NCBI GenBank assembly: GCA_035525495.1
Contig: DATLED010000095.1
Coordinates: forward strand, 1-64,000
Direction: 5' to 3'
Source of the DNA: DATLED01 sp035525495
GTDB lineage: Bacteria; Actinomycetota; Acidimicrobiia; Acidimicrobiales; CADCTF01
DNA: 64,000 nt
A model generated the notes under the pieces. It was not told the DNA's origin. It ran no database searches and saw nothing but the letters and a program-made list of their open reading frames with translations. A program made the position numbers and the translations under genes. Below, piece by piece: positions 24,486 through 33,553 of the stretch; the stretch's first letter is position 1, and each line of letters starts with the position of its first letter.

Positions 24486-25700
24486 ATGTCGGTCATCGCG
24501 GACGAGAAGCTGCGCCAGGAAGTGCGGGCGTGGATCCAGGACAACGCCGTCGAGGAGGTCAAGGGCCTGTCGCCGATGGCGCGAGCGGGCATCGGCGCGA
24601 TCCTCACCGACGAGCAGAAGCAGGCCACCAAGGAGTGGGAGCGGCGGCTCATCGAGGGCCACTGGATCTGCTCGCACTGGCCCGAGGAGTATGGCGGGCG
24701 GGGCCTCGACTCGTTCCAGAACGGGATCGTGTCGGAGGAGTTCGGTCGTGCGGGCTACCCGCGGACGAACCGGGGCATGGGCGAATCGCTCGTCTCCCCC
24801 GCCATCATCGTGTGGGGCACCGAGGAGCAGAAGAAGGAGTTCCTACCGAAGATCCTCGACGGCACGCACCGCTACTGCCAGGGGTTCTCGGAGCCCGGCG
24901 CCGGGTCGGACCTCGCCGGCCTGCAGACCAAGGGCATCGTCGACGGCGACGAGCTGATCATCACCGGCCAGAAGGTGTGGACCTCGGGGGCGCAGTTCGC
25001 CAACATGATGTTCTGTCTGTGCCGGACGAACCCCGAGGCGCCGAAGCACAAGGGCATCTCCTACGTGCTGGTGCCGATGAAGGACAACGGGTTCGACATC
25101 CGCGGGCTGCGGCAGATGACTGGCGGGTCGGGCTTCAGCGAGGTGTTCATCGACGGCGCTCGGGCCCCGATCACCAACGTCATCGGCGGGTTGCACGACG
25201 GGTGGCGGGTGACGAACACGACCCTCGGCAACGAGCGGCGGGGTGGTGGCGGGCGGCACAACGGCTTCAAGAAGCAGTGGGACGGCGTGGTCGAGGAGGC
25301 CCGTTCGAACGGGAAGATCGCGGATGCGAACGTGCGCCAGGACCTGGCGTGGGCCTACACCAAGATCGAGATCATCCGGTACCAGTCCGAGCGGATGGAC
25401 GCGCTGGCGGCCAAGGGGCTCGAGCCCGGGCCCGAGGCGTCGGTCGGGAAGATGCTCTGGTCGGAGTACGTGCGGCGCTTCGGTGAGATCGCCATGAACG
25501 TCGCCGGCATGAAGTCGTTGGTCCGGCCCGACGGCGACGGGTACCGGTTGAACGAGTTCCAGTCGTCGTTCCTCGGGTCGCGCTCGGGGACGATCTGGGG
25601 TGGAACGGCGGAGATCCAGCGCAACATCGTCGGCGAGCGGGCGTTGGGTCTGCCGAAGGAGCCGTCGGCCGAGGCGGAGAACTCCCGGTCGGCTGGCTAG
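24486..25700 (+). CDS. Acyl-CoA dehydrogenase
   Basis: A 404-residue FAD enzyme of the acyl-CoA dehydrogenase superfamily. Family segments include YCQGFSEPGAGSDLAGLQTK, the substrate/FAD-binding TGQKVWTSGAQFANMM and the C-terminal GTIWGGTAEIQRNIVGERAL. It oxidises an acyl-CoA at C2-C3 and passes electrons to ETF. The length and N-terminus fit the FadE-like actinobacterial group often tied to steroid or branched-acid catabolism, but the substrate is not determined. A strong Shine-Dalgarno (GAGGGGGA) precedes ATG 24486. Confidence 0.93.
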   Translation: MSVIADEKLRQEVRAWIQDNAVEEVKGLSPMARAGIGAILTDEQKQATKEWERRLIEGHWICSHWPEEYGGRGLDSFQNGIVSEEFGRAGYPRTNRGMGESLVSPAIIVWGTEEQKKEFLPKILDGTHRYCQGFSEPGAGSDLAGLQTKGIVDGDELIITGQKVWTSGAQFANMMFCLCRTNPEAPKHKGISYVLVPMKDNGFDIRGLRQMTGGSGFSEVFIDGARAPITNVIGGLHDGWRVTNTTLGNERRGGGGRHNGFKKQWDGVVEEARSNGKIADANVRQDLAWAYTKIEIIRYQSERMDALAAKGLEPGPEASVGKMLWSEYVRRFGEIAMNVAGMKSLVRPDGDGYRLNEFQSSFLGSRSGTIWGGTAEIQRNIVGERALGLPKEPSAEAENSRSAG

Positions 25701-25724
25701 CGCCGGCCCGTAGCCCTGGCCAGG

Positions 25725-25778
25725 CCGTTTTGACAGCGGGATCCCGCCGCGAGAGGCGGGATTTTGGTGACAAAACGG
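25725..25778. repeat. Dispersed palindrome, family B, probably also a terminator
   Basis: Outer arms CCGTTTTG and CAAAACGG enclose a strong inner hairpin ATCCCGCC/GGCGGGAT. It lies between two convergent genes and would act as a bidirectional terminator. Related TTTTGGCA-type copies lie at 34782 and 35649. Confidence 0.7.
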
Positions 25779-25781
25779 ATC

Positions 25782-26417
25782 TCAGCGGCCGACCTTGAGG
25801 CCGCCGGCGCCGGGCTGGTAGCCGTCGACCAGGTCCATCGGATCGGGGACGTCGTCCATCTCGGTGCGCAGGGCGCGGCTCATGATGGCGTGCATCTCGT
25901 ACAGCGCCGTGATGTAGGTGAGCTCGAGGATCTGCTCGTCGTCGAGGTGCTGCTGGAGGGCGGCGAACACGCCGTCGGGGACGCGCCCGTTCTCCCCGAC
26001 CAGTCCGTCGGTGTAGGCGAGCACGGCCCGCTCCTCGTCGGTGAAGCACGTCGCCACCGACCACGATGGGATCGCAGTCACGTGTCCGTCGGAGTAGCCG
26101 GCGTCGCGGAGCGCACGGCAGTGCTGGGAGAACACGAAGGCGCTGCTGCGCAGCCAACCGGCGCGCGCCTGGCCGAGCTCGCGCAGGCGGGGCGGGAGCT
26201 TGCGTTGCGGGTTGCGGTAGACGGCGAATCCCGCGAGGCAGTGGTCCATGATGTCGGGCACCGCCGCGAACGTCGTCCACCAGTCGCCGGGCGTGCCGTC
26301 TGGCGATCCCGGATCGTCGACCGGGTCGCGGTCGGGCCCGAAGACGAGGTCGTAGGCGAACTTGGTGCCGGGGTGCTGTTCGGCTTCGGAGCGTGGGACC
26401 TGGCGGAGGCGGGTCAC
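25782..26417 (-). CDS. Carboxymuconolactone decarboxylase / AhpD-like protein
   Basis: A 211-residue helical protein of the CMD/AhpD superfamily. The characteristic region is SAFVFSQHCRALRDAGYSDG followed by TDEERAVLAYTDGL. The AhpD CxxC peroxidatic pair is absent; only a single Cys sits in the QHC position. GTG 26417 is chosen because it overlaps the stop of the upstream VOC gene (26414-26417), showing coupling. It probably acts with that VOC protein in degradation of an aromatic or related compound, which is an inference. Confidence 0.75.
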   Translation of the reverse strand: MTRLRQVPRSEAEQHPGTKFAYDLVFGPDRDPVDDPGSPDGTPGDWWTTFAAVPDIMDHCLAGFAVYRNPQRKLPPRLRELGQARAGWLRSSAFVFSQHCRALRDAGYSDGHVTAIPSWSVATCFTDEERAVLAYTDGLVGENGRVPDGVFAALQQHLDDEQILELTYITALYEMHAIMSRALRTEMDDVPDPMDLVDGYQPGAGGLKVGR

Positions 26418-26965
26418 GCCGTCGCCGCCGACCGGGACGCGGGTTCGTGGCGCACGTCGTCGGGCGTGAGGGCGCGGGTCCACGCCGCGAACTCGAGGAG
26501 GATGCCGTCGGGGTCGCGGAAGTAGACGCTGCGGACGAACACGCCGGGGTCGTCGGGCGAACGCGCGAGGCCCCATTCCGAGTCGTCGTGGTTCCAGATG
26601 TCGGTGACCTCGAGGCCGTGTTCGATGAGGCGTTCGCGGAAGCCCTCGATCTCGTCCGGCTGCACCGCGAAGGCGAGGTGGTTCATCGAGCCGAGCGACG
26701 TCAGCAGCGAGGCCCGGTCCGGCAGGCCCTCGGGTTGGGAGATGCCGGCGACGGCGTCGGGCGCGTCCGGGAAGTTGAAGAAGGCGATGGTGGCGCCACC
26801 GCCGCAGTCGAAGAAGAAGTGCTGCCCCTGTCCCTGCGGGAGCTGCACGGTCTTGACGAGGGGCATGCCGAGGACGTTCGTGTAGAAGTCCACGGTCCTC
26901 GCCATGTCGCGGCAGACGAGGGCGATGTGGTTGATGCCTCGGGTTCGGATCGGCGCCGTGTCCAT
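26414..26965 (-). CDS. VOC-family (glyoxalase/dioxygenase-like) protein
   Basis: A 183-residue protein with two beta-alpha-beta-beta-beta modules. GINHIALVCRDMARTVDFYT supplies the first metal ligand His, SMNHLAFAV the second and DPDGILLEFAAW the Glu. The full metal triad suggests an active dioxygenase or isomerase. ATG 26965 lies 7 nt after TACGGT on the minus strand, so it is probably leaderless. It overlaps the downstream CMD gene by 4 nt. The substrate is unknown. Confidence 0.85.
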   Translation of the reverse strand: MDTAPIRTRGINHIALVCRDMARTVDFYTNVLGMPLVKTVQLPQGQGQHFFFDCGGGATIAFFNFPDAPDAVAGISQPEGLPDRASLLTSLGSMNHLAFAVQPDEIEGFRERLIEHGLEVTDIWNHDDSEWGLARSPDDPGVFVRSVYFRDPDGILLEFAAWTRALTPDDVRHEPASRSAATA

Positions 26966-26991
26966 GGCCCGAACCGTACCGGTGCCTGCGA

Positions 26992-27603
26992 TCAGCCGGT
27001 CGCCTCGAACTCGAACTCGACGAGGTCGGTGCCTGCGCACCGATAGCGGTAGGTGCGTCCGCCTTGCGTGATGACGCCGGAGGACGACTCGCCCGAAGGC
27101 GCGTGCCCGGTTGCGGACGAGGAACCCGAGCCCGAGCGGAACACGCTCGAGCTCGTGGTCACGCCGTTGCGCAGGCACCGGACGACGGGTCCGTCGGCGG
27201 CGGCGAGCGCCGCGAACGGCAGGCCGAGCCCGACCGTCGCGGCGGCGACGGCCATGGCCCGCCCCGGCAAGCTCTGCCCCGCGGCCCGGCGGCGACTGGC
27301 GGCTCTCCCGAGCGCGACGCCGACCCCCGCTCCCAGCAGCAGCAGCAGGATCCCGATGCTCATCAGCGCGGCCACGCCGCCGACGAGCAGCAGGCCGAGC
27401 CCTGCGGCGCCGACGACGAGCCAGTCGCCGGACCGGACGAGCAGCCCGCCGCCGACCGCCGCGACGGCCGCACCACCCACGCCGACCACGACTGCCGAGG
27501 TCGGCAGGTCGTACACCGCCCGTCCCGCGTGTTGGACGACGACCACTGCGAGCAAGGACGCGAGGGCGATGACGCCGACCCCCACGGCCTTGGGCGCGCT
27601 CAC
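26992..27603 (-). CDS. Hypothetical membrane protein
   Basis: A 203-residue protein with four predicted membrane segments in the first ~140 residues (GVIALASLLAVVVV, AVVVGVGGAAVAAVGGGLL, LMSIGILLLLLGAGVGVAL, AMAVAAATVGLGLPFAAL). A ~60-residue tail contains a serine-rich linker and two cysteines (RCLRNG, RYRCAG) that could form an extracytoplasmic disulfide. No known domain was recognised. Confidence 0.6.
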   Translation of the reverse strand: MSAPKAVGVGVIALASLLAVVVVQHAGRAVYDLPTSAVVVGVGGAAVAAVGGGLLVRSGDWLVVGAAGLGLLLVGGVAALMSIGILLLLLGAGVGVALGRAASRRRAAGQSLPGRAMAVAAATVGLGLPFAALAAADGPVVRCLRNGVTTSSSVFRSGSGSSSATGHAPSGESSSGVITQGGRTYRYRCAGTDLVEFEFEATG

Positions 27604-27631
27604 GCCATACCGGTGTCAGCGCGCCCGGACG

Positions 27632-29305
27632 TCATGCCGTGAAGGCATCGCGGAGCTCGCGCTTGAGGATCTTGCCAGCGGGGTTTCGGGGCAGGGCCTC
27701 GTCGACGATCGACACCCGCGACGGGACCTTGAACGGCGCCAGGCGCTCGCGCACGTGGGCTTGGAGCGCCTCGACCGACAACGTCTCGCCGGGACGGACG
27801 TAGACGGCCGCCGCCACCTCCTCGCCGAGGCGCTCGTGGGGCACGCCGAACACCGCCGCCTCGTACACCGCGGGATGTTCGTAGATCGCGGCCTCGACCT
27901 CGGCGCAGTACACGTTCTCGCCGGCCCGCAGCACCATGTCCTTGGCGCGGTCCTCGAGGAAGACGAACCCCTCGTCGTCGACCCGTCCGAGGTCACCCGT
28001 TCGGAGCCACCCGTCGACGATCGTCTCCGCCGTGGCCTCCGGCTTGTTCCAGTACCCACGGATCAGCATCGGCCCCTTAAACCAGATCTCGCCGGAGGAA
28101 CCGGTCGGGAGCGAGTTGCCCTCCGGGTCGCGCACCTCGATCTGCATGACCGGCACCACCCGGCCCGTCGACGTCGGACGGGCGACGTAGTCGTCGCCGT
28201 TGTTGCCTGGTCCGTAGGCGTTGGTCTCCGTCATCCCGTAGCCCAGCGACGGACGGGCCTTGGAGAACGACGAGTCCACTCGGGCCACGAGCTTCGGCGG
28301 CGCCGGTGCGCCGCCGCCACCGACCGACATCAGCGACGACGTGTCGCGCTTCGAGAACGAGGGGGACTCGAGCAGGTCCCACGACTGCGTCGGCACGCCC
28401 ACGAAGTTCGTGACGCGCTCGCGCTCGATCAGCTCGAGAGCCCGCTCCGGATCCCACTTGTACATGATCACGAGCTTGATCCCGGCGGAGAAGCACGAGA
28501 GCATCACCGGCACGCACCCCGTCACGTGGAACAGCGGGACGATGAGGATGAACGACGGTGCACCATCGGGCCGCGGGGCGTCCGGCTTGCGCAGCCGATC
28601 GATGGCGGTGCGACAGCCGAAGGCCGTCAGCGACTGGACGATGGCCCGGTGCGTCGACACCGCTCCCTTGGGGCGGCCCGTCGTCCCCGACGTGTACAGG
28701 ATCGTCGCGTCGTCGTCGGGGCCGACGTCGACAGACGGCATCGAAGCGCCGGCGACGACGACGTCCTCCCACGCGTCGGTCCCGTCGAAGGACGGCGAGC
28801 CCGACGGCAGGCGCACGCCGATGGTGGAGAACCCGAGTCGAGTGGCCGACGAACGGGAGCGCTCGACCCGTTCGACATCCGCGATGAGCACGTTGGTGCC
28901 GGAGTCCTCGAGGGCGTAGTCGAGCTCGTCCTCCGTCCACCACGCGTTCAGCGACACCGAGACGGCGCCGATTGAGGTGATGGCGGCGAAGGCGATCACC
29001 CATTCGGGGTAGTTGCGCATGCCGATGGACACGCGGTCGCCCTTGGCCACGCCGTAGCGGTCGACGAGGGCGGCCGCCAGACCATCGACGGCGGCCATGA
29101 CGCCGACGAAGCTCCAGCGCTCGTCCTCGTAGACGAGGAACGTGTCGTCGCCGCGGCCGCGGGCGGTGTCGAAGATCTCCCGCAGGCTCCCCGGGGCGTT
29201 CTTGAAGACCCGGGTCGGGCTGCCGAAGACGTCGATCTCTTCCATCTCGAAGCGCTCGCCGGCGGCGGTGACGGCGGCGGCGGCTTCCTCGTAGCTCAGG
29301 GTCAT
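27632..29305 (-). CDS. AMP-forming acyl-CoA synthetase
   Basis: A 557-residue class I adenylate-forming enzyme. The P-loop ILYTSGTTGRPKGAV, the GYGMTETNA motif, GWLRTGDLGRVDDEG and the C-terminal catalytic lysine in PRNPAGKILKREL are all intact. It should activate a carboxylic acid to its CoA thioester through an acyl-adenylate. ATG 29305 (MTLSYEEA) was chosen over more upstream frame extension, which would cross the divergent PhyH promoter. The substrate is unknown; the setting suggests a fatty or xenobiotic acid. Confidence 0.92.
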   Translation of the reverse strand: MTLSYEEAAAAVTAAGERFEMEEIDVFGSPTRVFKNAPGSLREIFDTARGRGDDTFLVYEDERWSFVGVMAAVDGLAAALVDRYGVAKGDRVSIGMRNYPEWVIAFAAITSIGAVSVSLNAWWTEDELDYALEDSGTNVLIADVERVERSRSSATRLGFSTIGVRLPSGSPSFDGTDAWEDVVVAGASMPSVDVGPDDDATILYTSGTTGRPKGAVSTHRAIVQSLTAFGCRTAIDRLRKPDAPRPDGAPSFILIVPLFHVTGCVPVMLSCFSAGIKLVIMYKWDPERALELIERERVTNFVGVPTQSWDLLESPSFSKRDTSSLMSVGGGGAPAPPKLVARVDSSFSKARPSLGYGMTETNAYGPGNNGDDYVARPTSTGRVVPVMQIEVRDPEGNSLPTGSSGEIWFKGPMLIRGYWNKPEATAETIVDGWLRTGDLGRVDDEGFVFLEDRAKDMVLRAGENVYCAEVEAAIYEHPAVYEAAVFGVPHERLGEEVAAAVYVRPGETLSVEALQAHVRERLAPFKVPSRVSIVDEALPRNPAGKILKRELRDAFTA

Positions 29306-29344
29306 GGTGGCGTCCTGTCTACCCGCTCGACTACACCGGAGACC

Positions 29345-30172
29345 ATGCGAACCCTGGGTGGCACCGACCTCGAACGACACGTGACCGAGGTGGCAGAGCA
29401 GGGATACACGATCATCGAGGACGCCTTTCCCCCCTCGTTGGCCGACGAGGTGCGGGCCGACCTGGAGCGGCTCGAGGACACCCTCGGGATCGTGCCCGCC
29501 GACAACCGCTTCGAGGGTTCGAGGACGGTCCGCATCTACAACCTGCTCGTGCACGGGTCGCTCTACGAGCAGGTCGCCGAGGCGCCGTCGGTGCTGCCGG
29601 TCGTCGATCGCGTGCTCGATCCGGGGTGCCTCGTCTCGTCACTGTCGTCGATCGCCATCTGTCCCGGCGAGCTGGCCCAGCCGATCCACGCCGACGATCA
29701 GCTGATCCCCATTCCCAAGCCCCATCCGCCCACCGTCTGCAACACGATGTGGGCGATCACGGACTTCACCGAGGCGAACGGCGCCACGCGGCTGATGCCC
29801 GGGACGCACCGGTCCCACTCGAACCCCGACTTCGCCACGACCTACGAGACGGTGCCGGCGGAGATGGCCAAGGGATCGGTGCTCGTGTGGCACGGGTCGC
29901 TGTGGCACGGCGGCGGCGCCAACCAGACGGACGAGCGACGTTACGGCATCGCCATGAACTACTGCGCCGGCTACATCCGCCAGCAGGAGAACCAACAGCT
30001 CGGCATCCCCGCCGATGTCGTGCGGAGGTTCTCGCCGCGGTTGCAGACGCTGGTGGGTTATGGGATCTACAACGGGTTGATGGGACACATCGACAAGACG
30101 TCGCCGGCGACGTTGCTGGGCGCGGTGCCTGCGGAAGGGATGATCTGGGACGCGGTGGCATCGCGTGGCTGA
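29345..30172 (+). CDS. Phytanoyl-CoA dioxygenase (PhyH) family protein
   Basis: A 275-residue Fe(II)/2-oxoglutarate oxygenase. The iron triad is visible: His115 and Asp117 in IHADDQ, and the distal His in LWHGGGANQTDERR. The 2-oxoglutarate-binding Arg is probably in the same segment. It likely hydroxylates a small molecule or acyl-CoA. ATG 29345 is preceded closely by GGAG. Its stop overlaps the next gene by 8 nt, so it is co-translated with the VOC protein. Confidence 0.88.
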   Translation: MRTLGGTDLERHVTEVAEQGYTIIEDAFPPSLADEVRADLERLEDTLGIVPADNRFEGSRTVRIYNLLVHGSLYEQVAEAPSVLPVVDRVLDPGCLVSSLSSIAICPGELAQPIHADDQLIPIPKPHPPTVCNTMWAITDFTEANGATRLMPGTHRSHSNPDFATTYETVPAEMAKGSVLVWHGSLWHGGGANQTDERRYGIAMNYCAGYIRQQENQQLGIPADVVRRFSPRLQTLVGYGIYNGLMGHIDKTSPATLLGAVPAEGMIWDAVASRG

Positions 30173-30836
30173 CGTCGAGCTCGCCAAGGACCGCATCGAC
30201 GTCGGGCTCTACACGAACCGCTACGAGGAGATGGCGTCGTTCTACGGCGGGGTCGTCGGGCTGCCGTACGAGGAGCTGCTGAAGGTCGGCGGCGGCGTCC
30301 ACCAGCACCGGTACGGACTACGGGGATCGGTGTGCAAGATCAACGCCGCCCGTGCGGATCTTCCTCCGGCGCCCACGGCGTTCCGTCGGCTGGTCGTGGC
30401 CCGCGAAGGCGTGGTGTCGCCGGAGGTGCTCGTCGACCCGGACGGGACGGAGGTCGAGCTCGTCCCGCCGGGCCACGAGGGCGTCGACGACCTCGCCGTC
30501 GAGTGGGTGACTGGCGACGTTGCCGGGCTGGCAAGGCTGTTGGCCGACGGGTTCGGAGCCGTCGACGGGCGCATCGGGACGTCGTCGCTCCGGATCGTGC
30601 ACGACCCGTCGGTGCCGGAGATCGGCGGGATGTTCGCACGCGGGTTGCGCTACCTCACCGTCCAGGTGCGTGACGTGAAGGCGGCACACGCCCACCTGCT
30701 CGACGTCGGCTGGTCCGAGGGAAGGGCACCGGTGAAGCTCGGCGAGACGGCGTACATCTCGTTCGTGCGCGATGCCGGCGGCAGTTGGATCGAGGTGTCG
30801 CAGCGGGCGTCACTGACCGGACCGCTCCCCGACTGA
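30165..30836 (+). CDS. VOC-family protein, two-domain
   Basis: A 223-residue glyoxalase/bleomycin-resistance superfamily protein with tandem modules (DVGLYTNRYEEMASFYGGVV and LRYLTVQVRDVKAAHAHLLD). Metal ligands are less obvious than in the VOC gene at 26414: the first strand has Asp-Val-Gly rather than His. A non-catalytic or altered site is therefore possible. GTG 30165 overlaps the PhyH gene by 8 nt. Confidence 0.75.
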   Translation: MADVELAKDRIDVGLYTNRYEEMASFYGGVVGLPYEELLKVGGGVHQHRYGLRGSVCKINAARADLPPAPTAFRRLVVAREGVVSPEVLVDPDGTEVELVPPGHEGVDDLAVEWVTGDVAGLARLLADGFGAVDGRIGTSSLRIVHDPSVPEIGGMFARGLRYLTVQVRDVKAAHAHLLDVGWSEGRAPVKLGETAYISFVRDAGGSWIEVSQRASLTGPLPD

Positions 30837-30839
30837 CGT

Positions 30840-31667
30840 TCAGGTCGGCCGGACGATGCCGTGTCGGCGGAAGAAGTCCTCGGCGGCCTGACGCTCGAAC
30901 GGCGGGGTCTGCACGTGGCCTCCGGGGTTGAGGTGCATCGTCTTCTGCTCGGACCCGAACGCCTTCCAGAGCTCGATGCCCGACTCGAGGCTCATCAGCT
31001 CGTCGTTGGCCTGGAAGAGGAAGAGCAGCGGGATCGTCAGCTTCTGCGCCGAGGCGAGGAACCGCTCGGAGCCGGGACGGTCGTTCGAGGCACCGGCGAG
31101 TCCGAGGACGGCGGCGGTGATGCGGGGCTCGGCGGCGACGAAGGGCAGTCCGATCGCCGTCCCCATCGAGACGCCCCAGTACCCGAACCCGCCGGCGGCG
31201 AGGTCCGGACGGTTCGCCTGCAGGTCGTCGAGGAGCGCCTTCCACTCGGCCACCCCCTTGGTCGTGCGCTCGACCCAGGCCCGTCCCTCCTCGGCCGACA
31301 TCTCCATGGGGACGGCGCGCCCCTCGCGCTGGCCCTGCGCGATGCGTCCGCCGAGGCGCTCGCGGGCGGCCTCGGCCGCGGCCTTCATCTCCGGCGTGAC
31401 GCGGTCGCCGTGCCCCGGTGCATCGAGGGCCGCGACCGACACGCCGAGGTGGCGGACGAACCGGCGGGCGAAGCTGAGGACGCCGTCGACCCGCTTGTGC
31501 TGGGTGCCGCCGTGGCCGATGAGGATCGTCGGGCGGGGCGTGCCGGCGGCGAGGTCGTCCGTCGGCTCCCACAGGATGCCGGGGACGACGTCGGTGTCGA
31601 CCTTCAGGTCGAAGCGGCGCTCGGTGACGCCCCGCTCGGCGGTCTCGGTGCTGATGTCCATGGGCAC
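30840..31667 (-). CDS. Alpha/beta hydrolase (dienelactone hydrolase-like)
   Basis: A 275-residue alpha/beta hydrolase. The oxyanion region ILIGHGGTQHKR, the nucleophile elbow GYWGVSMGTAIG, the acid in FQANDELM and the His in NPGGHVQ give a complete triad. It converges with the VOC gene upstream (3-bp gap). Start ATG 31667, with a second ATG at 31661. The ester substrate is unknown. Confidence 0.85.
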   Translation of the reverse strand: MPMDISTETAERGVTERRFDLKVDTDVVPGILWEPTDDLAAGTPRPTILIGHGGTQHKRVDGVLSFARRFVRHLGVSVAALDAPGHGDRVTPEMKAAAEAARERLGGRIAQGQREGRAVPMEMSAEEGRAWVERTTKGVAEWKALLDDLQANRPDLAAGGFGYWGVSMGTAIGLPFVAAEPRITAAVLGLAGASNDRPGSERFLASAQKLTIPLLFLFQANDELMSLESGIELWKAFGSEQKTMHLNPGGHVQTPPFERQAAEDFFRRHGIVRPT

Positions 31668-31683
31668 AGGTTTCCACGTCCCC

Positions 31684-31736
31684 GCCGTTCTGGGCGCGCT
31701 CAGTTCGGAATGGCGAACTGAGCGCGCCCAAACGGG
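31684..31736. repeat. Dispersed palindrome, family C
   Basis: Nearly perfect arms TGGGCGCGCTCAGTTCG and CGAACTGAGCGCGCCCA around a 6-nt loop, flanked by CCGTT/AACGG. It is almost identical to the copy at 59717-59765, 28 kb away. Confidence 0.85.
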
Positions 31737-31739
31737 TTT

Positions 31740-32480
31740 TCAGGACCAGCCGGAGCCGGCGCCGCGGCCCATGCCGAAGGGACCGGTGGGCCAGCGGAAG
31801 CAGTCGACCATGAGCTGGTCGACCTCCTCGGCGGTGGCGATGCCCTCGGCCACGACCTGCCGGGCTTCGCGGCCCATGGCGCCGTAGACCCGGTTGGCGA
31901 CGTAGCCCCAGTGGCGGGCCGTGTCCTTGACGACGATCGGGTTCTTGCCGGCGCCGGCGGCGAGGCGGGTGACGGTCTCGATGGTGGCGTCGGAGGTCTG
32001 CGGCGCCCGCACGATCTCGGCCAGCTTCATGACCGGCGCCGGCGACGCCCAGTGCCAGCCCACGACGTTCTCCGGACGGTCGGTCGCCGCCGCGATGGCC
32101 GAGATCGGAAAGCCGCTCGAGTTCGACGCAAGGATCGTCGCCTCGCGGCAACGGGCGTCGAGGTCGCGGAAGACGCGGATCTTGAGGTCGAGCCGCTCGG
32201 GCACGGCCTCGATGATCACGTCGGTCGTGGCCACGGCATCGAGGTCGGACGAGAACGTCAGCCGCGCGAGCGCGGCGTCGGCCTCGTCCGCGGTGAGCTT
32301 GCCTCGGTCGACGGCGCTGCGAACCCCGAAGCGCCCGGTGTCGACGATGACCCGTCCCTTGGCGAGGGCCTCGTCGGCAACGTCGTAGCAGACGACCTCG
32401 TGTCCGGCGATGGCCATGACCTGGGCGATGCCCGACCCCATCACGCCCGCACCCATCACACCGATCCGTTGGTCGCTCAT
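31740..32480 (-). CDS. 3-hydroxyacyl-CoA dehydrogenase
   Basis: A 246-residue NAD-dependent enzyme of beta-oxidation type. The Rossmann motif is IGVMGAGVMGSGIAQVMAIA, and the catalytic region is NVVGWHWASPAPVMKLAEIV with the conserved His. The following Asn-Pro of the classical HFFNP motif is replaced by Ser-Pro. The C-terminal domain is short, giving a protein about 40 residues shorter than usual. ATG 32480 overlaps the upstream beta-lactamase-family stop as ATGA. Confidence 0.88.
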   Translation of the reverse strand: MSDQRIGVMGAGVMGSGIAQVMAIAGHEVVCYDVADEALAKGRVIVDTGRFGVRSAVDRGKLTADEADAALARLTFSSDLDAVATTDVIIEAVPERLDLKIRVFRDLDARCREATILASNSSGFPISAIAAATDRPENVVGWHWASPAPVMKLAEIVRAPQTSDATIETVTRLAAGAGKNPIVVKDTARHWGYVANRVYGAMGREARQVVAEGIATAEEVDQLMVDCFRWPTGPFGMGRGAGSGWS

Positions 32481-33529
32481 GAGACACCAGCGAACACGGC
32501 GCGGACGTCGCGGCGCCATTGCCGGAGCAACGGACCACGTGCGGCCTCGGTCTTGCCGAGACGGACGACGACGAGGTCGAGGCCCGGTACGACCATGATC
32601 GACTGCCCCTCGTAGCCGCTGGCCCAGAACGTGCCGAAGCCGTCGACGTCGTCGGCGTCCACCCACCAGTGCGAGCCGTAGCCGTTGCCGGTGTCCGCGT
32701 CGGTGGAGCGGAGGCGTCGGGCGATGTCGACCCACCCCTCCGGCAGCAGTCGCCGTCCGTCCCACACGCCGTCGCGGAGGTAAAGGGTGCCGAAGCGGAC
32801 GAAGTCCTGGGCGGTGCAGTAGACGAACGACGAGGCGATGAACGTTCCGGCGTCGTCGAAGGTCGCGCGCGCGCTGCGCATGCCGATGGCGTCGAAGAGG
32901 CGGGACTGGAGGAACTCCTCGTACGGCCGGCCCGGACCGACGACGCGGGCGACGATGCCCGAGACGACGTTCGTCGTCCCGCTCGAGTAGTTGAAGCGCT
33001 CCCCCGGTTTCGCTGCCAGCGCGCGATCGGCGGCGAAGCGGGCGACGTCGTCCTTGCCCCTTGCGAAGAGCATCTCGATCACGTCGCTGCGACTGGCGTC
33101 GACGTAGTCCTCGATGAAGTCGAGGCCGTCGCGCATCGCGAGGAGATCGTCGAGGGTGATGCGGCGACGCGGGTCGTCCGGGGCCCGCCACGTCGGCACG
33201 TCGGCGGGCGCCTGGAGCTCGAGGCGGTCCTCCTCGACGAGCATGCCGACGAGGGCGTGCAGCACCGACTTGGCCATCGACCAGCTCAGCAGCGGCGTGG
33301 CGGCCGTGATCGGCTCGTCGGGAGCGTCGAAGTGCTCGATCACGTCGGCGTAACGCTCGGCGACGAGCCGTCCACGGTGCACGACGACGACGGCGAAGGC
33401 GCGAGTGAGGTCGCCGTCCGGGTCGAACATGGCGTCGAGGAGCGGCGCGAGCGCAGCCGGCGGTTCACCCCGCGGCCACTCGTCGGTGGGCCACGGGACG
33501 CCGTCGGGCTGGGGCGGGAGCGGGATCAC
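32477..33529 (-). CDS. Beta-lactamase-family serine hydrolase
   Basis: A 350-residue class C/DD-peptidase-fold hydrolase. The SxxK motif is SWSMAKSV and the Tyr motif is YSSGTTN. There is no signal peptide, so a cytoplasmic esterase (EstB-like) is more likely than an antibiotic-resistance enzyme. GTG 33529 was chosen because TAGCAT lies just upstream and the divergent CoA-transferase starts at 33554. It is the first gene of a two-gene operon with the hydroxyacyl-CoA dehydrogenase. Confidence 0.82.
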   Translation of the reverse strand: MIPLPPQPDGVPWPTDEWPRGEPPAALAPLLDAMFDPDGDLTRAFAVVVVHRGRLVAERYADVIEHFDAPDEPITAATPLLSWSMAKSVLHALVGMLVEEDRLELQAPADVPTWRAPDDPRRRITLDDLLAMRDGLDFIEDYVDASRSDVIEMLFARGKDDVARFAADRALAAKPGERFNYSSGTTNVVSGIVARVVGPGRPYEEFLQSRLFDAIGMRSARATFDDAGTFIASSFVYCTAQDFVRFGTLYLRDGVWDGRRLLPEGWVDIARRLRSTDADTGNGYGSHWWVDADDVDGFGTFWASGYEGQSIMVVPGLDLVVVRLGKTEAARGPLLRQWRRDVRAVFAGVS

Positions 33530-33553
33530 GGACGCGCATGCTAGGTACACGGG

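Noticed and set aside
32477..33529. A beta-lactamase resistance gene
   Set aside because: SxxK and Tyr motifs are present but there is no signal peptide, and the operon partner is a hydroxyacyl-CoA dehydrogenase, so an esterase is more likely.
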